29,416 nucleotides of DNA from a virus. This document shows, one piece after another, positions 7,305-13,961 of the stretch. A program made the translations under genes and the position numbers. Under the pieces are notes generated by a model. That model saw nothing but the letters and a program-made list of their open reading frames with translations, did no database searches and had not been told where the DNA came from. The stretch is taken from the IMG/VR virus record IMGVR_UViG_3300005584_001325, positions 1 through 29,416 of that record. One strand, given 5' to 3'. The stretch's first letter is position 1. Every line of letters starts with the position of its first letter.

Positions 7305-8059
7305 GAGAAATTAAAACTTTTTGCGATTGGCATCTTGGAGACAATTTAATACATCTTAATTTCTTTAGGAGGCTGGCTGTTGCAAATCCAAATTCAAACT
7401 TCATTCACGCAGCTCCAGCAGAACAGGTTTGGCAGCTTAAAAAAGTTGTTTCTGACTTAGGGAATTGTCGGGTGGTTGATTCTCGTAGCGGAGATGGATG
7501 GATAGATTCTTGGAAAAACGCAGACAACTTCTTTACGGGGCATCCATTGATGGGAAAGTTTACAGCTTTCCACATTGAGCATTTTAATAGGCTCTCTGGC
7601 AAACTTGGTTTTGAGTCTCCTGTAAAGTGTTCGGATGACATGGTTTTTGATTATCCTGCGCTGTGGGAAGAGGCTTGGAGCGGAAGAGAATATGATTACC
7701 TATTTGTAAACAGTCGGCCAATGAGCGGTCAGCTTTGCAGCTACAAAGAAGGTTTTTTTGGTTCGGTTATTGATGAGCTTGTTCAACACGGAAAGCGGGT
7801 TGCCGTTACGCAAGATGACGGACACAAGGGGACGGTTTGCACAAAACCACTATCGGTTAGTGAGGTGGGAAACTTGTCCATCAGGTGCGCCAATATAATT
7901 GGAGTTGCAACCGGGCCAATATGGACAACATTCAATGTTCGATCAAAACCAAAACTTCGCATAGTTTGCTTGGACAATAACGAACAACTGGACCTGACCA
8001 GCGATATTATCCAATGTCAGAATATCAGTCAGGTTCGAGCGGCTATTGGCAAAATATGA
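7301..8059 (+). CDS. GT-B-like (GT9-type) glycosyltransferase (252 aa)
   Basis: I choose ATG at 7301 because it overlaps the previous stop (ATGA); an in-frame ATG at 7292 would add three residues. The N-terminal GDNLIHLNFFRRLA matches the GD-hLh glycine/aspartate turn that opens GT9 (heptosyltransferase-like) enzymes. The middle FVNSRPMSGQ and the late IGVATGPIWTTFN stand where GT9 enzymes have the sugar-nucleotide contact and the TGPMH-type motif. At 252 aa it is shorter than typical GT9 enzymes (about 340 aa). In the host this class adds sugars to lipopolysaccharide cores; the acceptor here is unknown. Confidence 0.55.
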   Translation: MREIKTFCDWHLGDNLIHLNFFRRLAVANPNSNFIHAAPAEQVWQLKKVVSDLGNCRVVDSRSGDGWIDSWKNADNFFTGHPLMGKFTAFHIEHFNRLSGKLGFESPVKCSDDMVFDYPALWEEAWSGREYDYLFVNSRPMSGQLCSYKEGFFGSVIDELVQHGKRVAVTQDDGHKGTVCTKPLSVSEVGNLSIRCANIIGVATGPIWTTFNVRSKPKLRIVCLDNNEQLDLTSDIIQCQNISQVRAAIGKI

Positions 8060-9096
8060 AAGCCGCATTGCTTGTAGAAACTGGCAAACCGCTGGAAATT
8101 TGGGACGTGTTTTGTAGCCGTCTTGAATACGGACAGGTCAAAGTGAAAGTTTTGGCCAGCGGGATTTGTGGCGCTCAACTGCAAGAAATAAGTGGAGAAA
8201 AGAAAGGCGGAAAACTTCCTCATTTAATTGGTCACGAAGGCGTTGGAATTGTGATTGAAATTGGGGTTGGAGTGACGCGCATGAGTGTTGGTGACAAAGT
8301 GGTAATGCACTGGAGAAAGGCTGCTGGGATTGAGTCTCCAAATCCGACTTATGTGATAGGCGGAAAATCAGATAGATACAAAAGCCCAGCATTCCTAAGC
8401 GACATAACATCTGGCAAAGTAAACACGCTAACTGAAGAGGCGATATGTTCGGAGAACAGGCTAACTCCAGTCACTCACGATACGCCAAATGATTTATGTG
8501 CGCTGCTTGGATGCGGACTTTCAACCGCGCTTGGAACAATTGAGAACGAGGCGGATCTAAAGTTTGGCGAGACAGTTTTAATTATAGGCTGCGGCGGGCT
8601 TGGGGCAAATCTAATCCTGGCGTCGAAGTTGCGGCAAGCCAGTCGAATCGTGGTGGTTGACGTGGAGCAATCTAAGGAAAAGTTGGCGATTTCTCTTGGG
8701 GCGCACAAGTTTATGGTTCCCGACAATTCGTTAAAACTTTTGCCAGCTTTTGACGTGATTGTTGATACCACTGGTAATTTTTCAGCGGTGCGTGACGCTT
8801 TTCAACTGCTTGCCAGCGGAGGAAGATTCATCATGGTTGGGCAACCAAAGCCAGGAGCCAGCATGGAAATACCAAACGCGATTGGCTTGTTCTACGGTGA
8901 AGGCAAGCGAATCATAGCCACCCAAGGAGGGCAGTTTAGACCGCATCTGGACGTGCCGAGATACGTTGCAATGTGGCGGGCTGGACTGCTCAATGTTGAA
9001 GGTTTAGTGACGCACAGGTTTCCGCTAAACAGGATTAATGAAGGTTTGGACTTGGTGCGGTCAGGTCAGGCCGGAAGGGTTATGGTGGAAATGTGA
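8056..9096 (+). CDS. Zinc-type medium-chain dehydrogenase/reductase (346 aa)
   Basis: ATG at 8056 overlaps the previous stop (ATGA) and gives the canonical MKAALLVETGKPLEIWDV start; the frame is open 14 codons further upstream. Catalytic zinc ligands are visible as Cys38 (SGICGAQ), His60-Glu61 (LIGHEGVG) and Cys153 (GCGLSTALG). The Rossmann motif GCGGLG starts at 178 and Asp202 ends the second strand, favouring NAD over NADP. The four cysteines of the structural zinc lobe are absent. The length is normal for the family. It oxidises an alcohol or reduces a carbonyl. Next to a thiamine-diphosphate enzyme pair and sugar transferases, a nucleotide-sugar or ketosugar substrate is plausible but unproven. 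The stop overlaps the E1 beta-like start (GTGA). Confidence 0.85.
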   Translation: MKAALLVETGKPLEIWDVFCSRLEYGQVKVKVLASGICGAQLQEISGEKKGGKLPHLIGHEGVGIVIEIGVGVTRMSVGDKVVMHWRKAAGIESPNPTYVIGGKSDRYKSPAFLSDITSGKVNTLTEEAICSENRLTPVTHDTPNDLCALLGCGLSTALGTIENEADLKFGETVLIIGCGGLGANLILASKLRQASRIVVVDVEQSKEKLAISLGAHKFMVPDNSLKLLPAFDVIVDTTGNFSAVRDAFQLLASGGRFIMVGQPKPGASMEIPNAIGLFYGEGKRIIATQGGQFRPHLDVPRYVAMWRAGLLNVEGLVTHRFPLNRINEGLDLVRSGQAGRVMVEM

Positions 9097-9617
9097 ACTA
9101 CAAACAGATTATTTGCGATTCGATGCTGGAGTTTTCCAAAGACAATTCCGTTATTTTTGTTGGTTATGGTCTTGAGAAAGGACGAGCCAACGGAACGCTG
9201 GCCGGAATACCAAACGATAGAATTGCACAACTAGGTGAAATGCCGGTTGCTGAGAACTTGCTCATTGGAGTGGCAATCGGTCTGGCACTAAAAGGTCGAA
9301 AGGTCATCGCCTACATTGAGCGTTTCGATTTTGCATTGCTGGCCGCTGATGTGATTGTAAACCAGCTCGACAAGATTGGTAGAATCTCAAATGGAGAGTT
9401 TAGCCCTGGCGTTATGATTCGATGCAATGTTGGGGGAAAGTCTCGACCGCTGTTCACTGGGCTTCCGCATACGCAGGATTTGACGGCAGGCTTTGCAGCA
9501 ATGGTTTCATTTCCAGTTGTGCGCTACACGGATTCTACCAGCCCACCATACGTTGAAGCCTTTGCTGCTCTTCCAAATCGATCTACCATGATTGTGGAGT
9601 ATCGAGATCTCTATTGA
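9093..9617 (+). CDS. Thiamine-diphosphate enzyme, E1 beta-type pyrimidine-binding half (174 aa)
   Basis: A GTG start overlaps the dehydrogenase stop. The sequence follows the N-terminal half of 2-oxoacid dehydrogenase E1 beta and transketolase pyrimidine domains: GLEKGRANGT, then LGEMPVAEN with the conserved Glu54 that contacts N1' of the cofactor, then GVAIGLALKGRKVIAYI and FALLAADVIVNQLDKI. It stops after about 174 residues, so the C-terminal transketolase domain normally present in E1 beta (about 325 aa) is missing. It should pair with the next gene product to build an active site at the subunit interface. Such stand-alone pairs occur in antibiotic and polysaccharide clusters where they make or attach two-carbon units on sugars; the role here is inference. 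Confidence 0.8.
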   Translation: MNYKQIICDSMLEFSKDNSVIFVGYGLEKGRANGTLAGIPNDRIAQLGEMPVAENLLIGVAIGLALKGRKVIAYIERFDFALLAADVIVNQLDKIGRISNGEFSPGVMIRCNVGGKSRPLFTGLPHTQDLTAGFAAMVSFPVVRYTDSTSPPYVEAFAALPNRSTMIVEYRDLY

Positions 9618-10276
9618 TGAAAACTGCTGTTGAACTAATCGCATTCGAGCGACGCATTGCCTCCCTGTGGGAAGCTGGTGAGCTTCCTGATTTGGTTCAC
9701 CTAGCGGGCGGGAACGAGGACGCGCTGCTGAATGTTTTTAAGCATGTAAAACCGGAAGATTGGGTTTTTGCAAGCCACCGGTCGCACTATCACGCGCTTT
9801 TGAAAGGCATCCCAGAGGAGAGGGTGGAGTCAGAAATCAAGTCTGGCCGGTCCATGTTCCTTTTTTCAAAAGAACATAATTTTGTTACTTCCGCAATACT
9901 TGGTGGAACTTCCTGCATGGCTGCTGGAGTAGCTTGGCAACTGAAGAGTGAAGGTTCAAAAGCGATGGTGTGGTGCTTTCTTGGTGATGGCGCTTCTGAA
10001 AATGGACACACCTACGAGGCTGCATTGTTTGTTGATGCAAACGATCTTCCATGCCGATTTGTCATCGAAAACTCTGGCTATCAAGTTGATACCGACCTTG
10101 CAACTAGGCGTGGAGGAAGTGAAAACCTTCACAACCCTCTGTCAAATTTCAAATGCGTAAGCAGTTATGACTACGTTCGGGTGTATCCGCACGCTGGAAG
10201 CGGAACAAAAAACAAAATTTTCTTTAATCCAAATGTCGTAGAGAGCAGGCTTTCCAAAGCAAATGAACGAGATTGA
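9617..10276 (+). CDS. Thiamine-diphosphate enzyme, E1 alpha-type diphosphate-binding half (219 aa)
   Basis: ATG at 9617 shares one base with the previous stop (TGATG); TTG at 9614 would add one residue. The cofactor diphosphate motif is complete: GDG at 123-125 and Asn152 in GDGASENG...FVIEN, a GDG-X26-N spacing. An early SHRSHYHALLKG matches the conserved His region of E1 alpha, and TSAILGGTSCMAAGVAW matches its glycine-rich helix. At 219 aa it is well below the usual 330-400, lacking the C-terminal part with the phosphorylation loop and partner contacts. No E2 or E3 genes are nearby, so a lipoyl-transferring complex is unlikely. Its end overlaps the methyltransferase gene by 14 bases. Confidence 0.82.
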   Translation: MKTAVELIAFERRIASLWEAGELPDLVHLAGGNEDALLNVFKHVKPEDWVFASHRSHYHALLKGIPEERVESEIKSGRSMFLFSKEHNFVTSAILGGTSCMAAGVAWQLKSEGSKAMVWCFLGDGASENGHTYEAALFVDANDLPCRFVIENSGYQVDTDLATRRGGSENLHNPLSNFKCVSSYDYVRVYPHAGSGTKNKIFFNPNVVESRLSKANERD

Positions 10277-10910
10277 AAAGTTTTACTCAGATTTAGTGGC
10301 GGATTCAAGCGTTGTCACAGTGTTTGAACTTGGTGCCTGTGACGGCAAGCATACCGCAATGCTGGAAAGAATAGCTGGTGACAAGCTGGCTTTGCTGGTT
10401 TCTTTTGAGGCTGCTCCATACAACTGGGACCGACTGCCGAAGCTGTCAGAAAAAGTTAAGTTTTTTAAGGGTGCAGCATCAGACCGGGATGGATTTTGTG
10501 ATCTTTGGCTTTCAAGCGGCCCTGGTTATCACGGATCGTCATCTATTCGGGAGCCAAAAAAGCACAAGGAGGTGTGGCCAAATTGCAAATTTGAAAGCCG
10601 CGTAGAGGTGGAGTGCATTACCCTGGATTCAGCAGCCAAGAGATTTGGAGTGGATGCCATTGACTTCATCTGGTGCGACATTCAGGGGGCGGAGCGAGAC
10701 GCCATCACAGGAGGAGCTTCCATCCTTGCTAAAACCAAGTATTTCTACACTGAAGTTTCAGAAATGGAACATTACCAAGGGCAACTTTTGAAAGCTGATT
10801 TTGTTAGTCACCTTGAAGCGAAGACGGGGGTTGGGTGGGTCATGGAGAAAGACTTTGGTGGCGACCAGTTCGGTGGAGACGTGCTGTTTAGGAATCTAAA
10901 AATCACTTGA
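10263..10910 (+). CDS. FkbM-type methyltransferase (215 aa)
   Basis: An AdoMet-binding Rossmann fold is visible: VFELGACDGKHTAML as motif I, VSFEAAPYNW as motif II with the acidic ribose contact, and IDFIWCDIQGAERDAITGG as the FkbM-family signature (IDFIKxDxxGxE form). FkbM-like enzymes methylate hydroxyls on sugars or polyketides, and they are frequent in capsule and O-antigen loci. The ATG lies inside the end of the E1 alpha-like gene, and the stop overlaps the next start (TTGA). The length agrees with the short form of the family. Likely function: O-methylation of a cassette-made sugar. Confidence 0.82.
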   Translation: MNEIEKFYSDLVADSSVVTVFELGACDGKHTAMLERIAGDKLALLVSFEAAPYNWDRLPKLSEKVKFFKGAASDRDGFCDLWLSSGPGYHGSSSIREPKKHKEVWPNCKFESRVEVECITLDSAAKRFGVDAIDFIWCDIQGAERDAITGGASILAKTKYFYTEVSEMEHYQGQLLKADFVSHLEAKTGVGWVMEKDFGGDQFGGDVLFRNLKIT

Positions 10911-11641
10911 AAATCTCAGTGTCGTGTTTAACTTACGGTAGAACCCCCCTCCTAGAAGAGGCCGTTCAGAGCTTCCTACAGCAAGACTACCCGGACAAGG
11001 AGATGGTCATTTTTAACTCGATGCAAGGCCAGCGCCTTACGTTCTTGCATCCGCAAGTTAAGGTTGTGAACCACCCATCCCGGCCATCAACTCTTGGCGA
11101 GACAAGGAATCTCTGCATCGAGCATTGCACGGGCGACTACATCGCCATCCTGGACGATGACGACATTATCCTGAAAGGCTACCTGTCTTGGCTGGCCGAT
11201 CACGTTGGGGACATGGACTGGATTCGGCAGGGAAGCAAGTTTACAGTGAAGCGTGGGATTGTTCAAAAGATGGGGGGTGCAGCCAACAACCAGCTCATGT
11301 TCAAGCGGTCTGCGTGGGAGGCTGTTGGTGGATACCCGCAGATGGATTCAGGCGAAGACGACGTGTTCAGGAAGGCTCTAATCCAGAAGACTAAAGGCAA
11401 AACCTTGCAGTGCGAGCCGAGGGAGATTGGTTTCATCTACCGATTTGGGCACGGGCTTTACAACATTTCATCTTTCGGCAGGAACAGCGATGGCTCAAAG
11501 ACGGGGCTTGAAAAATGCGACCAGAAGCTACGAGCGCGTGGCGGCGGAAAGAGCGGCGTGTTTGAGCTTCGTCCGCATTGGGATTGTAATTACTTTGTGA
11601 TTACAAGAAAATGGCTCGGAGCAAACGGATACTCTCACTAA
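10907..11641 (+). CDS. Family 2 glycosyltransferase (244 aa)
   Basis: A TTG start overlaps the methyltransferase stop. The N-terminus KISVSCLTYGRTPLLEEAV is the GT2 first strand and helix. TLGETRNLCIEHCTGDYIAILDDDD puts the metal-binding acidic cluster at residues 83-86. A later GGYPQMDSGEDDVF matches the GT2 acceptor-loop ED motif. The C-terminal part (about 165-244) is basic with no membrane helices, so it is probably a soluble cytoplasmic enzyme. The family transfers a sugar from a nucleotide donor with inversion. The stop TAA shares its last base with the next ATG. Confidence 0.82.
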   Translation: MKISVSCLTYGRTPLLEEAVQSFLQQDYPDKEMVIFNSMQGQRLTFLHPQVKVVNHPSRPSTLGETRNLCIEHCTGDYIAILDDDDIILKGYLSWLADHVGDMDWIRQGSKFTVKRGIVQKMGGAANNQLMFKRSAWEAVGGYPQMDSGEDDVFRKALIQKTKGKTLQCEPREIGFIYRFGHGLYNISSFGRNSDGSKTGLEKCDQKLRARGGGKSGVFELRPHWDCNYFVITRKWLGANGYSH

Positions 11642-12582
11642 TGATCTCCATCGTAATACCTGTCCGCAATGACCAAGAGGAGGCAAACGCCACCATTGCA
11701 AGCATTCGGGCCACTGCCGGGAAGGAGCCTGAGATTGTGGTGATTGACGATGGGAGCGATAAGCCGCTCACACTCGACCATGACGACATTGTTTTCAGGC
11801 GGGTAGATGGAAGGTGCGGAGTTGGTGGTTCAAGGCATCTGGGTTCCATTCTTGCGAGCCGCGAGAACATCCTGCTTTTGGACAGCCATTGCCGATTTGA
11901 ACCAGGTTGGTATGAGGAGGCTTGCAGGCGAATCAAGGACTACCCTCAAACCATCTGGACCACCACTTGCGTTGGCCTTAATGCCGCCAACATGGACATT
12001 GCGACAAGCAACAAATTCTACAACGGGGCGACGTTGAACCTCTTCGGTGAAAACCACAACAAGCCAGAGGATATGCAGTTCATCGAGGCGAAGTGGGTTC
12101 CTGGCTCCTTCTACAAGGACGGCGACGAGATAGCCTGCCTCCTTGGTGGAGCTTACTTCATGCGCCGAGACTTCTTCTTCAAGATCGGTGGCAGCAAGAT
12201 GCTCAATCAGTGGGGAAGCTCGGAGCCTCACCTCTCCTTGAAGGCGTGGTTGGCGGGAGGGGATTGCCGACTGATGAAGACCGTCAGGATTGGGCACCAG
12301 TTCAGGTCGGCAACTACCTACACCTCGAAGCGGGCTTCCTTGCTCTTTAACAAGATGATGATTGCCATGACGCTCTTTCCAGAGGGGGCAGCCGAGTTCA
12401 TTGTCCGAAAGCTGGAGCAGCACACCAAGCCGACTTCTGATTTGATGATAGCAAAGAACCTCATCAAGGGTGAGCAGCGGCACATTGAGTGTGACCGCGC
12501 CTACAATGAGGCTGTTTTCACTAGGGATTTGGAGTGGTATCTTGAGAAGTTCAAGCTGCCTAGATTTTGGCTTGAAAGATAA
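11641..12582 (+). CDS. GT-A glycosyltransferase resembling polypeptide GalNAc-transferases (313 aa)
   Basis: I choose ATG at 11641 (TAATG overlap), which gives MISIVIPVRNDQEE; an in-frame ATG at 11611 would add ten atypical residues. Motifs in order: EIVVIDDGSD (31-40), SRHLGSILA, LLLDSHCRFEPGW with the D-S-H metal triad at 81-83, GGAYFMRRDFFFKIGG (169-184), W191-G192 followed by EPHLSLKAW, and IGHQFR (217-222). DSHCE, GG-F-I, WG-E-N-E-S and GH-FR in this order are the hallmarks of the GT27 polypeptide N-acetylgalactosaminyltransferases and nearby GT2 enzymes. No lectin domain or membrane anchor is present. It is the last cassette gene, 26 bases before virion genes resume. Protein or glycan acceptor cannot be decided from sequence. 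Confidence 0.75.
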   Translation: MISIVIPVRNDQEEANATIASIRATAGKEPEIVVIDDGSDKPLTLDHDDIVFRRVDGRCGVGGSRHLGSILASRENILLLDSHCRFEPGWYEEACRRIKDYPQTIWTTTCVGLNAANMDIATSNKFYNGATLNLFGENHNKPEDMQFIEAKWVPGSFYKDGDEIACLLGGAYFMRRDFFFKIGGSKMLNQWGSSEPHLSLKAWLAGGDCRLMKTVRIGHQFRSATTYTSKRASLLFNKMMIAMTLFPEGAAEFIVRKLEQHTKPTSDLMIAKNLIKGEQRHIECDRAYNEAVFTRDLEWYLEKFKLPRFWLER

Positions 12583-12608
12583 CGCAGTAGTGGCAGAGTA
12601 ACCCGCAA

Positions 12609-12866
12609 ATGGCCTGCCCTCTTCCAAGCCAGTTCGAGAATCTGGTTCCATTGGACCCAGATAATCCTACCTGTGAAGAGCTGGCGGCCATTATGACCGA
12701 ACTGCCAAAACTGCTTTTGGAGTGGTGGTCCTGCTGGTTTAGAGAGGACGGAACTTTAACCGATGAGTTCAGCGATTCTATTTGCGCTATCTCATGCGGC
12801 GGCTCTCCTGTGACCACCACTACTGGCGGCGGGAGCGCAACAACTACTACTGGCGTTCCTCCATAA
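12609..12866 (+). CDS. Short virion protein: Cys-containing domain ending in a Thr-rich stalk (85 aa)
   Basis: Residues 1-65 align by eye with the N-terminus of the next gene: M-CP-PS-F--L, CE-L, then ED-T-T--F and C--CGG, with all five cysteines matched (3, 22, 42, 59, 63). Residues 66-85 are a Thr/Gly/Ser stalk (VTTTTGGGSATTTTG) followed directly by Pro-Pro and the stop. It looks like the anchor plus stalk of a display protein whose head domain is missing. It could be a truncated paralogue, a natural stub or a decoy. ATG without Shine-Dalgarno. Confidence 0.65.
   Translation: MACPLPSQFENLVPLDPDNPTCEELAAIMTELPKLLLEWWSCWFREDGTLTDEFSDSICAISCGGSPVTTTTGGGSATTTTGVPP
12804..12863 (+). repeat. Thr-rich stalk sequence (ACN repeats)
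   Basis: Two blocks of four Thr codons separated by Gly-Gly-Gly-Ser-Ala. The DNA core ACCACTACTGG also occurs in the stalks of the propeller genes, linking four unrelated virion genes by one kind of linker. Confidence 0.75.
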
Positions 12867-12892
12867 GCCTAGCAGACTACCCCTACTGACCT

Positions 12893-13960
12893 ATGCCATG
12901 CCCGACTCCATCTGACTTTAACGATCTAATCGTCTCCCTTGAAGCTCCGGTTTGCGAACAGCTACGCAAGTTGGGGCGACTCTCTAAAGCCGTTTCTGAC
13001 GCCTACTCTTGTATTTACAATGAGGATTTGACCTTCACTACGGATTTCAATACCAAACTTTGCGCGACTGGCTGCGGTGGTGGCGGTGGCGACACTAACA
13101 CCTCAACGTCTGACCCGACTGGGCCGGGAGCAGCCTACATGGCGACCCAGTTCCTCTCTGGTGGAGTTTACCGTGGCCGGTTGTTCAGCCTTGAGACTGG
13201 CGGTTGGACTTACGCCACAATCAGCGGCAGCATGGATCAGGTGATTGTTGGGATGGCAGTTCGCCCGAACGACTCTACGCTCTGGGCGATCTATTTCGAC
13301 GCGACTGGCGATGCGTCGCCGTATCCTTTGCGGCTTGGGACAGTGAACGTGACCACTGGGGCGCTGACCTACGTTGACACAATCAACTCGGGTGGATCTG
13401 ACTGGGATTCGACTACGCCGTGGATTGACTACTACAGCCTTGAGTTCAGGCCGAATTCCACGCTGCTGATGGGCTACTGGAGTTCGCCGTCCAGCACCGA
13501 CGCACAAATTTACTCAGTAAGCACCACCACTGCTGCGCTTACCGCCATTGGGACACGGTTGAACCCGGTTGGTGTGGCTTCCTACTTCTTTCCGTATTCT
13601 CTGTCTTACGATGCAGCAGCGACGCCCGCGCTTCATTGTTTGGGGCTGAATGCGGCAACTGGAGATGTTACCACGTCTTCAGTCAATCTCACTCCAAACC
13701 CTTCTGCTGGAAACGTCATCGAAGCAACCGAAGGTTGCGTCATCACAAACACCGGATCTAGCCTTCCTGCTGGCGCGGCGGCTCGCACCTACACCGGCTT
13801 GCTCAACAAAAACGGAAAGCAACAAATCGTTGTGCGTGCCCTTGGTGACATCTACGAAGTGACTAACACAATTGGTGGGTGCAGCAACCCGCATGTTCTA
13901 AAGATGACCGGAGCTGGCTCGATGACTGACGTGACTGCCGTTGCTGGAATTCCTTCCTAA
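12893..13960 (+). CDS. Virion protein: shared five-cysteine anchor plus beta-rich head, possibly a propeller (355 aa)
   Basis: Residues 1-62 are the same anchor domain as the preceding 85-aa protein (Cys 3, 21, 40, 57, 61). A Gly-rich hinge (62-66) and a short Thr/Ser stretch (NTSTSDPTG) follow. From about 80 to the end the chain is beta-rich with recurring elements such as GRLFSLETGGWTY, RLGTVNVTTGALTYV and AQIYSVSTTTAALTAI, separated by WAIYFD and LLMGYW strands. This is typical of irregular propellers that report value-versus-time text in annotations. No catalytic motif was found. The ATG is 26 bases after the previous stop. Likely a tail-tip or receptor-contact protein, inferred from the anchor-stalk-head design and location. 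Confidence 0.68.
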   Translation: MPCPTPSDFNDLIVSLEAPVCEQLRKLGRLSKAVSDAYSCIYNEDLTFTTDFNTKLCATGCGGGGGDTNTSTSDPTGPGAAYMATQFLSGGVYRGRLFSLETGGWTYATISGSMDQVIVGMAVRPNDSTLWAIYFDATGDASPYPLRLGTVNVTTGALTYVDTINSGGSDWDSTTPWIDYYSLEFRPNSTLLMGYWSSPSSTDAQIYSVSTTTAALTAIGTRLNPVGVASYFFPYSLSYDAAATPALHCLGLNAATGDVTTSSVNLTPNPSAGNVIEATEGCVITNTGSSLPAGAAARTYTGLLNKNGKQQIVVRALGDIYEVTNTIGGCSNPHVLKMTGAGSMTDVTAVAGIPS

Positions 13961-13961
13961 C

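Noticed and set aside
9093-10276. A host pyruvate dehydrogenase complex operon.
   Set aside because: Both E1 parts are shortened, no E2 or E3 gene is adjacent and the neighbours are glycosyltransferases and a methyltransferase, so a sugar-modifying role fits better.
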